From Paenibacillus sp. PastM-3 (GTDB taxonomy: Bacteria; Bacillota; Bacilli; Paenibacillales; Paenibacillaceae), in the NCBI RefSeq assembly GCF_029893965.1, contig NZ_JARXXP010000002.1, positions 1 to 64,000 of the forward strand: a stretch of DNA of 64,000 bases, read 5' to 3'. The notes beneath the pieces are model-generated. The model searched no databases. It was not told the DNA's origin and was given only the letters and a program-made list of their open reading frames with translations. Below, piece after piece: positions 20,228 to 31,233 of this stretch (positions within the stretch are counted from its first letter, which is position 1; each line of letters starts with the position of its first letter). The position numbers and the translations under genes were made by a program.

Positions 20228-20776
20228 TTAATCGAAGTTCAGTTCAGCATCTTTAAGCAATGGATGTCTCTGATCCTTGTCAGATAATATAGGGCTCGAA
20301 ACCGGCCAGTCTATCCCGAGCGCCGGATCATTCCATAGTATGCCGCGGTCGTTCTCTGGGGAATAGTATTCGTCCACTTTATACAGGACTTGGGTGCTCG
20401 GAACAAGAGTACAGAACCCATGGGCAAAACCCTTGGGCACCAGTAGCTGACGCTTGTTATATTCACTCAGTATGACACCCACCCACTGCCCAAAGGTAGG
20501 CGAGCTGCGGCGGACATCCACGATTACATCATAAATAACACCGGAAAGGACACGAATCAGCTTAGTCTGAGCTTTCGGGTTCAACTGGTAATGTAGACCC
20601 CTGAGTACCCCAACCTCTGCGGAAAGCGATTGATTGTCCTGGATAAACTGAAAGTTTACCCCTGCCTTTTCCATGACCTCTTCATTGTAGCTCTCCATAA
20701 AAAAACCCCGGTTGTCGCCATGGACCACCGGTTCGAGCAGGCTTGCACCTTGAAGTTTTAAAGGAGTGACTTTCAT
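20228..20776 (-). CDS. rfbC: dTDP-4-dehydrorhamnose 3,5-epimerase RfbC (RmlC)
   Basis: 182 residues, a cupin. The family signature GFFMESYNEE, FIQDNQSLS, GVLRGLHYQ (catalytic His), DVRRSSPTFGQWVGVILSE, and LVPKGFAHGFCTL are all present. It epimerises C3 and C5 of dTDP-4-keto-6-deoxyglucose to give the L-rhamno form. AGGAGGAG stands before the ATG. It lies 20 bases downstream of rfbA and 37 upstream of rfbB, giving the order rfbA-C-B-D in the direction of transcription, the same as in the Geobacillus rml block. Confidence 0.95.
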   Translation of the reverse strand: MKVTPLKLQGASLLEPVVHGDNRGFFMESYNEEVMEKAGVNFQFIQDNQSLSAEVGVLRGLHYQLNPKAQTKLIRVLSGVIYDVIVDVRRSSPTFGQWVGVILSEYNKRQLLVPKGFAHGFCTLVPSTQVLYKVDEYYSPENDRGILWNDPALGIDWPVSSPILSDKDQRHPLLKDAELNFD

Positions 20777-20796
20777 ACTTGAACTCCTCCTGATTT

Positions 20797-21540
20797 TTAT
20801 AGTTTTAATTTACCGAAGATTTCATCAAAAAGGATATCCTTGGCCAATTCATTAGCTCGTGCAAGCGAAGCATGGGTGCCGGCATCCGTCCACCAGCCGC
20901 CTAAAACATCATACGTTAACTGACTTTTTTTAATATATGCATTGTTTACATCTGTGATTTCAAGCTCGCCGCGGTTTGATGGTGTGAGTGTTTTAATAAT
21001 ATTAAAAACATTACTGTCAAACATATATATGCCGGTTACGGCAAAATTGCTCTTAGGAGTTTCAGGTTTTTCTTCAATGGAGATAATTCTGTTATCTTGC
21101 AACTCAGGCACGCCGAAGCGCTGTGGATCGGAGACTTTTTGAATAAGAATCTTGGCGCCTTCTCCCTGGGCCTCAAAATTTCTGACATATTGTGAGATAT
21201 CCTCATCAAACACATTATCGCCAAGAATCACGACACATTGATCAGAACCTACAAACTGTTCTGCCAATCCCAGTGCCTGGGCAATTCCCCCAGCTTCATC
21301 CTGTACCTTGTACGTAAACGATACATTCAAGGAGCTGCCGCTGCCCAGCAAGTTCACCACATCGCCCATATGCTCTTTGCCTGTAACCACCAGTATATCC
21401 TCTATACCCGCTTGCTTGAGTTTAAAGATGGCGTGAAAGATCATCGGATATTTACCTACAGGGAGTAGGTGTTTATTTGTTACTTTCGTTAAAGGGTACA
21501 AGCGGGAGCCTGTGCCACCGGCTAGGATAATGCCTTTCAC
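20797..21540 (-). CDS. rfbA: Glucose-1-phosphate thymidylyltransferase RfbA (RmlA)
   Basis: 247 residues. Nucleotidyltransferase motif GIILAGGTGSRLYPLTKVTNK at the N-terminus, IVLGDNVF-like VVILGDNVFDED, and GWWTDAGTHASL near the C-terminus. It makes dTDP-glucose from dTTP and glucose-1-phosphate. At 247 residues it is the short RmlA form, lacking the C-terminal extension of the 290-residue enterobacterial enzyme. Start: a GTG at 21540 with GGGGG 11 bases upstream; an in-frame ATG at 21558 would add six residues before the conserved N-terminus. Confidence 0.93.
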   Translation of the reverse strand: MKGIILAGGTGSRLYPLTKVTNKHLLPVGKYPMIFHAIFKLKQAGIEDILVVTGKEHMGDVVNLLGSGSSLNVSFTYKVQDEAGGIAQALGLAEQFVGSDQCVVILGDNVFDEDISQYVRNFEAQGEGAKILIQKVSDPQRFGVPELQDNRIISIEEKPETPKSNFAVTGIYMFDSNVFNIIKTLTPSNRGELEITDVNNAYIKKSQLTYDVLGGWWTDAGTHASLARANELAKDILFDEIFGKLKL

Positions 21541-21564
21541 AATAATACAAACCCCCACCTAAAA

Positions 21565-23784
21565 TTAATTAGCAAATTGTTTCCGGTAACATTCTAGTGT
21601 CCGATCTATCATTGAGTCTGTCTGAAAATCTTTAACATATTTTTCACGAGCTTTTAAACCCATAGACTTTCTCAGTGCAGAATCACCTATAAGCCTCAAT
21701 AAAGCTTCTTTAAGCAGTTGTGGCTTCTCAGACTCTACTAATAGCCCGTTAACTCCATCATCCACAATTTCCTTGATACCGCCAACGTAAGTACCTATTA
21801 CAGGCTTTCCAAGTTGCATTGCTTCCAAAAACACTAAACCAAACGACTCGTATCTGGAAGGTGCAACAAAAACATCACAATTACTTAATAGTTTTAACTT
21901 TTCTTCATCCGAAATTTCACCCAAAAAAACTATTTGTTCAGAAAGAGTAGGGTTCTCTTTAACAAAAGAGTCTTTTATAGTTGTTTCATTATAAAAAGGT
22001 ATGTTGTTATTACCCGCTAATATAAACTTAACATCTTTATTAATACTAGTTATTTCTTTAGCGGCCTCTAATAATATATCAATTCCTTTTCTTCTCTCTA
22101 ATCTTCCTAAAAATAATATAGTTAACTCATTTTCACTACCCACAAATTCAGATTGAATTTCCGGCAAAAAAACATCATCTATTCCCAGAGGGACAAGGCT
22201 AACATTTAGATTATTCCAGTCTATGTCATACAAATCTCCAATATTATTTTGAACATCATTAGAAATAGTAATGACTTCATCTACACCTTGTATAAGCTGT
22301 TTTTCCAGTTGAGAGGATAATTCAAGATCTTTATTCCATTTCCATTCTTGCGTTTTTGCAGCAATTTTAAGAGGGGTTTCGAGTCTGACAAAGGTTTTGA
22401 GACCATCTATTCGAGTAGAAGCCAACCCTTCATAATCCCATAATGGAGTCTCTAACACTTTAATCATGTTGTTATCATATAAGTAACCCACTATAGAAGC
22501 TACTCTTGAAGAGTAATCCAGATTAGTTTTAGTAACATTCATCTTATCCTTGGATATATAATCATATAGGTCAATGTTTTGAGCAATATTAATGTCAATC
22601 AATTTGACACCATTAATCTCTACTTGATCAGTAGGCAGGCCACTTGTGATTACATAAACAGGATGTCCTCTTTTTACTAACCCCTCTGCAAGGCTTTTAG
22701 TATAAGTAGCCACCCCACCTTTACCATAGGGCGGATAATATCTACTTAAAAGACAGATACCAAACAAATCCCCGATAACTTGTGGTTGTTTATTCTCAAC
22801 AGAAACCCCACTTTTCTTCTCAAATAAACAAAATTTAAATTCACCCTCAAGATTATTATTAGTCTTTCGAGCAGAAAAGAACCCATCAATAAATCCTCTG
22901 TAGGCACCTGATATCCACATTTTCCGGAAACTACGATATTCTTTTTTTGTTATATCCCCATTTTTTAACCAATGCTTAAATTCCAGCAGCCTTTTGTAGC
23001 TTGTAAAAAAAGGCATTGAAATTCTTTTAGCCAAGTTATGAATACCTTTAGAATTTTTAACACCAAAATATACAGTGTTTTTCACAATAGGATACCAATT
23101 AAGATTATAAATAGACTTCCTTATGTGAGACTTTGCAAATTCATGATGTACAAATGCCTCTTGATGATGATATATAGGATGACCTGAGTTAATTAATCTA
23201 ACGCATACATCACTTTCATCATGATAATATTCATAATATTCATCAAACCCGCCAATATTAACTAAAGCTTTTCTGAGAAAAGTACTGTTTACCCCCATTA
23301 AAATGTTATAATAATTACCATTTTTCTCAGTATATTGACCAGGCTGATCACATTTGGCAGTTGCTTCTCCCCATACATTAATGATCCCATTATGGAATTG
23401 AAAATGGTCTCCTCCAGGGCCATATACCCGCCCTCCAACACCACCTACGAATCCATTGGAATCATACAATTCTTGAATCTGATCTAACCAGTTAGGCTCT
23501 GGAATCGCATCATCATCTAAAAACGCTACAATATCTCCACTTGAGAGTTTAATGCCAATATTTCTGGAGATGGATAGATTAGCAACGTTGTTTTTGCCCA
23601 GTTTAATTTTATTCTTATATTTTTCTAAGATTTCATCTGTTCTATCTGTTGAGGGACCATTAACGACTATTACTTCAAAATCGTCATAATACAAATTATT
23701 TAGACTTTCAAGCGTTCGCTCCAAATATTCATCTCTATTATAAGTACAAATCACAATTGAAAACCTGAAATTATTTAGCTTCAT
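21565..23784 (-). CDS. Two-domain glycosyltransferase: GT2 fused to GT4
   Basis: 739 residues. Residues 1-310 are a GT2 enzyme (FSIVICTYNRDEYLERTL, VVNGPSTDRT, AFLDDDAIPEPNW as the DxD motif, and a YHDESDVCVRL acceptor motif). After a short linker, residues 350-739 are a GT4 retaining enzyme: GICLLSRYYPPYGKGGVATY, FLGRLERRKGIDILLEAA, and the E-x7-E motif in APSRYESFGLVFLEAMQLGKPVIG. One polypeptide can therefore add two sugars, probably both rhamnose types given the neighbours (inference). It overlaps the upstream gene by 4 bases. Strongly AT-rich like the block up to 32.5 kb. Confidence 0.85.
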   Translation of the reverse strand: MKLNNFRFSIVICTYNRDEYLERTLESLNNLYYDDFEVIVVNGPSTDRTDEILEKYKNKIKLGKNNVANLSISRNIGIKLSSGDIVAFLDDDAIPEPNWLDQIQELYDSNGFVGGVGGRVYGPGGDHFQFHNGIINVWGEATAKCDQPGQYTEKNGNYYNILMGVNSTFLRKALVNIGGFDEYYEYYHDESDVCVRLINSGHPIYHHQEAFVHHEFAKSHIRKSIYNLNWYPIVKNTVYFGVKNSKGIHNLAKRISMPFFTSYKRLLEFKHWLKNGDITKKEYRSFRKMWISGAYRGFIDGFFSARKTNNNLEGEFKFCLFEKKSGVSVENKQPQVIGDLFGICLLSRYYPPYGKGGVATYTKSLAEGLVKRGHPVYVITSGLPTDQVEINGVKLIDINIAQNIDLYDYISKDKMNVTKTNLDYSSRVASIVGYLYDNNMIKVLETPLWDYEGLASTRIDGLKTFVRLETPLKIAAKTQEWKWNKDLELSSQLEKQLIQGVDEVITISNDVQNNIGDLYDIDWNNLNVSLVPLGIDDVFLPEIQSEFVGSENELTILFLGRLERRKGIDILLEAAKEITSINKDVKFILAGNNNIPFYNETTIKDSFVKENPTLSEQIVFLGEISDEEKLKLLSNCDVFVAPSRYESFGLVFLEAMQLGKPVIGTYVGGIKEIVDDGVNGLLVESEKPQLLKEALLRLIGDSALRKSMGLKAREKYVKDFQTDSMIDRTLECYRKQFAN

Positions 23785-24836
23785 ATTCTCACCTTATCTA
23801 TATACTTTAATAGAGCATCTTCTGTTGCCTCTATACTAAAATTGTTAATCCAATCATACTGATTGTTGATTATCTCCTCACGTAATGCTTGATTATTTAA
23901 TATAAGATGAATCAACTCACCGATATAATCATAATCTTTAGAAGTGATCAATACCCCAGCCTTACCAAGGGTTGTTCTTATAGCACCTGCATCAAATGCA
24001 AAAGTAGGAACACCATACGACATACTCTCTAACAAAGGCACACAAAATCCTTCATGTTCGCTCATTGATAAAAAGATATCTGCTGTCCGATAATGATAAT
24101 CTAATTCTCCTTCAGAGATTTTGCCTGTAAACTGTATACTATTCTTACTCACCATTGTTTGGACAAGCATCATTAATTGATTATAATATAGCGAATAGTC
24201 ATTATAATTACCTACAAGATACAATTTTGAGTTGGGATTAATATAGGTATGATAATATTCAAAGATTCTGATGATGTCCTCATGTTTTTTGTTCGGTGCA
24301 ACTCTTCCTACAAATATAAACTTTATTTCATCTTGTTCGTTTTTTGTACGTACTTTTTTATTATTTTTTATAGCCATATCAACTACAATAGGCAGTACTC
24401 CCGTAGGGCTGCAGCCTATTTCATCTAATTCCTGCACATTATATTCTGAATCGCCTAAATATAAATCAAACATACCTCTTAATTGAGAGAGTTGTTTTCT
24501 GCCCTCTAAACAATGAGTATAATGAGGCTCCATTCCTTCAAAATAATGATGAGGTGTAATGTTATGATATATTAATATTTTTTTGCAATTTAGAGCCTTT
24601 ATAGTATTAATAAGACTTGATTTGCCGGAATAATGAAAAATAAGCACATCTTGCTTGCTAACCTTTAGTTCGCTTATAGGCTTACGGAAATTTTCCATTT
24701 TTTCATTAACATATTTCGAAAAAATATCATTTACAATCTCAGCCCCGGACAGAATGTTTTTCAATTCAATACAATGGGTGCTAACAGCATCTCCATAGTC
24801 TAACGCTTCAATGATTTGATAAACTCTAGATTCCAT
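23781..24836 (-). CDS. Family 4 glycosyltransferase
   Basis: 351 residues, GT-B fold. N-terminal half with VLIFHYSGKSSLIN and IYHNITPHHYF; C-terminal half with KFIFVGRVAPNKKHEDIIRIF, LVGNYNDY, and the donor site SMSEHEGFCVPLLESMSYGVPTFAFD (E-x7-E type). The N-terminal IYHNITP and GxS patterns resemble mannosyl- and rhamnosyltransferases that act on lipid-linked O-polysaccharides. The ATG shares one base with the TAA of the methyltransferase gene and its TGA overlaps the next gene by 4 bases, so it is embedded in the operon. Sugar specificity is not visible. Confidence 0.85.
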   Translation of the reverse strand: MESRVYQIIEALDYGDAVSTHCIELKNILSGAEIVNDIFSKYVNEKMENFRKPISELKVSKQDVLIFHYSGKSSLINTIKALNCKKILIYHNITPHHYFEGMEPHYTHCLEGRKQLSQLRGMFDLYLGDSEYNVQELDEIGCSPTGVLPIVVDMAIKNNKKVRTKNEQDEIKFIFVGRVAPNKKHEDIIRIFEYYHTYINPNSKLYLVGNYNDYSLYYNQLMMLVQTMVSKNSIQFTGKISEGELDYHYRTADIFLSMSEHEGFCVPLLESMSYGVPTFAFDAGAIRTTLGKAGVLITSKDYDYIGELIHLILNNQALREEIINNQYDWINNFSIEATEDALLKYIDKVRI

Positions 24837-26116
24837 TAACGCACTCCCTCAATCTCCATTTCTAGGCATAAACCATTCTGGCGCGATTCGCTAATTATTG
24901 TAATTTCTGTAAATCCGATTTTTCTCATCATTTCTACTAATGAAGCTGGAGAAAACATATTATAGTGCTGGTTACCTTCATATTCTTGAGATCCAAAAGT
25001 AATTTCTTTAAGGACTTCAAAAGATATCGTTCCTTCCGAATAACCAGACAGCATAGCTTCCCAGTTAGGACAAACAATCCTTATTTTACCATTCACTTTC
25101 AAAAGCTTATGCCAGTAGGGAAGAATAAACTTTTCCATGTCAATTTCTGAAAAATGCTCAATAACATGGGCAAGATACAATTCGTCGACACTTTCATCAT
25201 CTAGAGGAACATTTCTTACGTCGGAGACTATATCTACTCCTTCTAATGGTCTCATATCAATATTGATGTAATCCGGTTTAACTAAACTTCCGCTACCCAG
25301 ATTTACCTTAACATTACCTTCTGCAATCATTCCAGAGACTTTTTCTTCATTAATTATTTTAGGTTCTACCGTTTTATTTTCTTTTTCGGAAAATGTGCTA
25401 ACATTACTATTTTTAAGTTCTGCAAAAATTTCCTTACGCGTTCTTTCCTGATAGCCTTCAACATTCTTTAAGCGGCCATCAATCAATCCGATCCATTTAT
25501 TAGAATCGCCAATGTTACCCTCAAGTGCTGATAACCATTCAGAAAGATTACCACTTTTTTCGGCTTGGGCTTTTTTAACTTCAGTCAATTCGTTATTGAT
25601 TGATTCTATATACGAATCCACCTTTTTTTCTAATCTGCTCAATTCCAATTCGTATTTCTTCATCAGCACTTCTTCTAAACTCTTTAATCTTAATTCAAGT
25701 TTAGCTTCATTTGCTTTATTGGCGTTATCTATGTTCCCTTTAATATCTCTTTCCAGGTTCCCCTTAATTTCTTGTGCTATATCTTTTTGCCTTTGATTAA
25801 CTTGCTTGAAATGTTTAATTGTAAGTTCCAAGAAGGATGTAGTCGAAAGATTAAAATGAACTTGTTTTCTTGTATAGGTTCTGATTAGTTTCCCAATCAA
25901 TTTTTTCAAAAACTTAAATTGTGTATTTTCGGGAATGGGAATAGGATTACTATTCTCGCTAACTTCCTTATGCTTCCAAAAAAGATCCATATACGGATCT
26001 TCTTCTTGTACACTTGATGCTACAATAAGTGGGGTTCTATTTTTTTTGTTGCTCTCAATTGTTTGCATTATTTCATCCACTTGAAAGCTTGTGTTTAGTT
26101 CAAAAAAATTTTTCAA
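24836..26116 (-). CDS. SAM-dependent methyltransferase with a long N-terminal coiled coil
   Basis: 426 residues. Residues 1-90 are of unknown fold, 95-235 are a heptad-rich charged coiled coil, and 268-426 are a class I methyltransferase: motif I VNLGSGS (271-277), acidic YINIDM, VRNVPLDDESVDELYLAHVIEHF, and LLKVNGKIRIVCPNW. The enzyme probably methylates the growing glycan. A coiled coil tied to a methyltransferase recalls WbdD of E. coli O9a, where it measures chain length, and WsaE of Geobacillus, which caps rhamnan with O-methyl. Unlike WbdD no kinase is seen. The start is TTG with GGAGG 10 bases upstream, overlapping the wzt stop codon (TTGA), so it is coupled to the exporter ATPase. Confidence 0.85.
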   Translation of the reverse strand: MKNFFELNTSFQVDEIMQTIESNKKNRTPLIVASSVQEEDPYMDLFWKHKEVSENSNPIPIPENTQFKFLKKLIGKLIRTYTRKQVHFNLSTTSFLELTIKHFKQVNQRQKDIAQEIKGNLERDIKGNIDNANKANEAKLELRLKSLEEVLMKKYELELSRLEKKVDSYIESINNELTEVKKAQAEKSGNLSEWLSALEGNIGDSNKWIGLIDGRLKNVEGYQERTRKEIFAELKNSNVSTFSEKENKTVEPKIINEEKVSGMIAEGNVKVNLGSGSLVKPDYINIDMRPLEGVDIVSDVRNVPLDDESVDELYLAHVIEHFSEIDMEKFILPYWHKLLKVNGKIRIVCPNWEAMLSGYSEGTISFEVLKEITFGSQEYEGNQHYNMFSPASLVEMMRKIGFTEITIISESRQNGLCLEMEIEGVR

Positions 26117-27384
26117 TTCCCTTCACCCTCCGTAAAAGTCCATTTATGTGGGATCCTGCAGTAACCTACATCATGCACCTCAGATAACACCCTAATATTC
26201 ACAGCATCGGTGATATAATCAAACATTTTCCCTGTTTCATCATGAACAGCAATATCTATACTATAGTCACCTTCAATTAAATTTAATTGCGGGAAATATA
26301 ATTCTACTCTACCTTTTCTCGATATCTTTTTTCTCGATATGGATTCTATTTGTGTATTTGTACCATATACTCTAACCTTATCTAGAGTATGAATCGCAAT
26401 ACCAAATACGACTGAGCTCATATCTACTAGATTGGATGTATAATCGATAATTAACTTTAGTCCACTTTCTGAATATATGTGGTTTGAGACATCTTCACTT
26501 ACCACTGCCATCTTCATTATCTTAACTTCTTTTGTACCCCATCGTTTCATATCCACACTGTGACTGGAAGCACTCTCTTCTTCCACTATATTTTCAGCCA
26601 ACTCTTCTTCTGAGTGCGTTTGGCTTTGTATCTGTTTTGACTCCTTTTCTTGATCCCGATCAGCTAAATACCGTAAATACTCATTAACTACATCTTTAGG
26701 GTGACCATCATTTTTCACTTCCCCATTATGAAGCCAGATCGCTCTGTCACACATACGTTCTACAACACCATGGTCATGAGTTACTAACACTATTGTCTTT
26801 CCCGCATTTTTAAGTTCTTTAATTCGGTTCAAACACTTTCTCTGAAAGGACGCATCGCCCACAGCCAGAACTTCATCAACAAGTAAAATATCCGGTTCAA
26901 TATTTATAGCTACCGCAAAGGCTAAACGCATGTACATTCCTGATGAATACGTCCGAACAGGATTATGAATAAACTCTTCTAACTCAGAGAATGAAATAAT
27001 ATCATCAACTTTGAGTTCTATTTCTTTCTTTGTCAGCCCAAAAATAGAAGCATTCATAAAAATATTTTCCATACCAGTAAAGTCCGGATGAAAACCCGCT
27101 CCCAGTTCCAACAAACTTGAGACGCGACCTTCTATTTTTATGTCGCCTTTATTTGGATAAATTATCTTGGTTAATAATTTCAGCAAGGTACTTTTTCCAG
27201 ATCCATTATGGCCTATAAGTGCAACCATCTCGCCTTTATTTATAGATAAATTAATGTTTTTTAAAATATCAAGAGATCTATGGGTATTTTTATTTGTCCG
27301 AAGAGCACGTTCTTTTAATGTATTTGGTTTGTCTTGATAAAGTTTAAAAGACTTACTTAAATCTTTTATCTTTATAACTTCCAT
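26113..27384 (-). CDS. wzt: Wzt-type ABC transporter ATPase with C-terminal carbohydrate-binding domain
   Basis: 423 residues. Residues 1-240 are the ATPase: Walker A GHNGSGKST (58-66), signature YSSGMYMRLAFAV, Walker B ILLVDEVLAVGD, and VTHDHGVVERMCD with the switch His. A charged linker leads to a beta-rich domain from about 270 (GTKEVKIMKMAVV ... LKLIIDYTSN ... YFPQLNLIEGDYSI.IAVHDETG), the Wzt C-terminal fold that in E. coli O9a and Raoultella O12 binds the capped end of the polysaccharide. It therefore should export only finished, capped chains. Start: the ATG at 27384 with AAAGGAT upstream; the open frame to 27420 overlaps wzm and lacks a good ribosome site. The gap to wzm is 19 bases. 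Confidence 0.92.
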   Translation of the reverse strand: MEVIKIKDLSKSFKLYQDKPNTLKERALRTNKNTHRSLDILKNINLSINKGEMVALIGHNGSGKSTLLKLLTKIIYPNKGDIKIEGRVSSLLELGAGFHPDFTGMENIFMNASIFGLTKKEIELKVDDIISFSELEEFIHNPVRTYSSGMYMRLAFAVAINIEPDILLVDEVLAVGDASFQRKCLNRIKELKNAGKTIVLVTHDHGVVERMCDRAIWLHNGEVKNDGHPKDVVNEYLRYLADRDQEKESKQIQSQTHSEEELAENIVEEESASSHSVDMKRWGTKEVKIMKMAVVSEDVSNHIYSESGLKLIIDYTSNLVDMSSVVFGIAIHTLDKVRVYGTNTQIESISRKKISRKGRVELYFPQLNLIEGDYSIDIAVHDETGKMFDYITDAVNIRVLSEVHDVGYCRIPHKWTFTEGEGN

Positions 27385-27403
27385 AGTATTGTATCCTTTC
27401 AAT

Positions 27404-28177
27404 TTACAATTCTTCAGCAAATTTCTTTTTCAGGTTATTAAATAATAGAAGACCAACAATCAAAAAGATTACTGAATAGACAAAAAATGATCCCAGAGTA
27501 TGCATCTCTGGAGGTTTTCCATAATAAAAAATTTGTCGGTAGGCTTGCTCTAAAGGTGTCATAGGGTTCAGAGCAAAAATCGCCTGGAATTTTTCAGGAA
27601 CCATAGATAGCGGATAGAAAACAGGGGTCATGTAAAACCATGCCATCATTAGTATGCCTACAATGTGCTCAAGATCCCTGAAAAAGACATTGAGTGAGGA
27701 GAGAATCAGACTCAACCCAAATATAAAGATCATTTGCAAAAAAAGTAATAATGGTAAAAATATGATGTTAAGCGAGAAAGGAACTCCAACAACAATCATT
27801 GAGACTAATAGAACAAGTAAACTTAACAAAAAGTTTATGGCCCCCGCAATAGTTGAGCTTAACGGCAATATTTCTGCAGGAAAATACACCTTTTTAATTA
27901 GTCCATTGTTATTGATAATAATAGAAGTATTAGAGGAAACGACTGTTTGGTGATATTGCCAAGGTAAGAGTCCCGCAAATAAAAAAATGCTATAATTCTC
28001 TATATCCATTCTCATAATAGTTTTGAATACAATAGAGTAAATAAGCAACATAAGTAATGGATTGATTAAAGTCCATAAAAAGCCTAACACAGATTCTTTA
28101 TATCTAGTTCTCAAATCTCTAACAACCAGATTTTTCAACATTTCTCTGTAACCATAAATCTGCCTAAATAATATCAT
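27404..28177 (-). CDS. wzm: Wzm-type ABC-2 permease for polysaccharide export
   Basis: 257 residues with six hydrophobic helices in the ABC-2 pattern: an amphipathic N-terminus, DLRTRYKESVLGFLWTLINPLLMLLIYSIVFKTI, then ILPLSSTIAGAINFL and a YMTPVFYPLSMVPEKF re-entrant segment followed by NPMTPLEQAYRQIFYYGK. These are hallmarks of Wzm/RfbA permeases that move undecaprenyl-linked glycans or teichoic acids across the membrane. With the Wzt downstream it forms a full exporter, which removes the need for a Wzx flippase or Wzy polymerase, neither of which I see. Confidence 0.92.
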   Translation of the reverse strand: MILFRQIYGYREMLKNLVVRDLRTRYKESVLGFLWTLINPLLMLLIYSIVFKTIMRMDIENYSIFLFAGLLPWQYHQTVVSSNTSIIINNNGLIKKVYFPAEILPLSSTIAGAINFLLSLLVLLVSMIVVGVPFSLNIIFLPLLLFLQMIFIFGLSLILSSLNVFFRDLEHIVGILMMAWFYMTPVFYPLSMVPEKFQAIFALNPMTPLEQAYRQIFYYGKPPEMHTLGSFFVYSVIFLIVGLLLFNNLKKKFAEEL

Positions 28178-28189
28178 AAGAACTGCTCC

Positions 28190-30111
<1,922 letters not shown>

Positions 30112-30156
30112 CTACGGTTATATAGATTAATAAAGTAAATATTAAGTTTAAGCAAC

Positions 30157-31233
30157 TTACAAGTATTGTTCAAGCTTTTGCATACGAAGTTCTTTGAGCA
30201 GCAATTTCACTTCTTGTGCTTTATCTTTAGTGCAGATAAGAGTAACGTCCTCTGTGTCCACAATTATTAGATTTTCAATACCTAATGTCGCAATCAGTTT
30301 TCCGTTACTCTCTATAATGCAGTGCTTGGTGTCCAGATTCAGAATATTCCCCTTAATTACGTTCCCATTTTCATCAAGTTCACTAATACGGTCCAATGCT
30401 GTCCAGCTTCCAACATCATCCCAACCGAATACACAAGGAATAACATATATATTATTGACCTTTTCCATTATCCCGTAATCAATAGATTGGTCTGGCATCT
30501 TCAAAAATTCTGTTCGAATAATCGTATCCCGTTCAGGTGAGTTTAGAACTGTTCTCATTGTTTCTAAAATATCGTGCATTTCAGGCATCAACTTTTGTAT
30601 GTAACTTCTAATAGTTTCAATTTTCCACACAAAAATACCACTGTTCCAAAAAAAGTTTCCAGATTCAAGATAAGACTGGGCAGTCCCCAAATCCGGTTTT
30701 TCTACAAACTTATTTACTTTATGGACAGACAGCCCATTAATAGACTGAATTTCATTCGTGCTTTCAATATACCCGTAACCAGTTTCCGGGTAAGTCGGTT
30801 GAATCCCCAAGGTAACCAAATTACTGTTTTCTTGAGCAACCTCGACAGCAGTTTCAAGAATCTTTACAAATCCCTCTTCATTTTCAATGATGTGGTCTGA
30901 AGGAATTACAATCATGGTACTGTCAGGAAACCGGTCTTCAATGATGATTGAGGCTAGTCCAATACAAGGCGCTGTATTTCTGCCCACAGGTTCAATAATA
31001 ATATTCTCATTTGGCAAGTTTGGTATCTGCGCCTTAATGAGTTCAGCATAAAGCTCATTGGTAACAACAAAAATCTGACCGATATCAATGAGTTTTTCAA
31101 GCCGCGCAATTGACTGCTGAATCATCGATTTGTTCCCTGAAATATTCAAAAATTGCTTGGGAAGGTTTGTCCGGCTTTTCGGCCAAAAACGTTCCCCTTT
31201 ACCTCCAGCCATGATCACACATGTAATAGTCAT
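30157..31233 (-). CDS. manC: Mannose-1-phosphate guanylyltransferase
   Basis: 358 residues. Type II sugar nucleotidyltransferase with CVIMAGGKGERFWPKSR, the substrate motif VIPSDHII (PSDH), VEPVGRNTAPC, FVEKPDLGTAQSYL, NSGIFVWK and VFGWDDVGSWTAL. It makes GDP-mannose from GTP and mannose-1-phosphate. At 358 residues it has only the transferase half and the short beta-helix-like tail, without the isomerase domain of the 470-residue bifunctional ManC/AlgA. Start: the ATG at 31233 has GGAGG 6 bases upstream and overlaps the preceding glycosyltransferase stop codon (ATGA). No phosphomannomutase is in the window. Confidence 0.92.
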   Translation of the reverse strand: MTITCVIMAGGKGERFWPKSRTNLPKQFLNISGNKSMIQQSIARLEKLIDIGQIFVVTNELYAELIKAQIPNLPNENIIIEPVGRNTAPCIGLASIIIEDRFPDSTMIVIPSDHIIENEEGFVKILETAVEVAQENSNLVTLGIQPTYPETGYGYIESTNEIQSINGLSVHKVNKFVEKPDLGTAQSYLESGNFFWNSGIFVWKIETIRSYIQKLMPEMHDILETMRTVLNSPERDTIIRTEFLKMPDQSIDYGIMEKVNNIYVIPCVFGWDDVGSWTALDRISELDENGNVIKGNILNLDTKHCIIESNGKLIATLGIENLIIVDTEDVTLICTKDKAQEVKLLLKELRMQKLEQYL

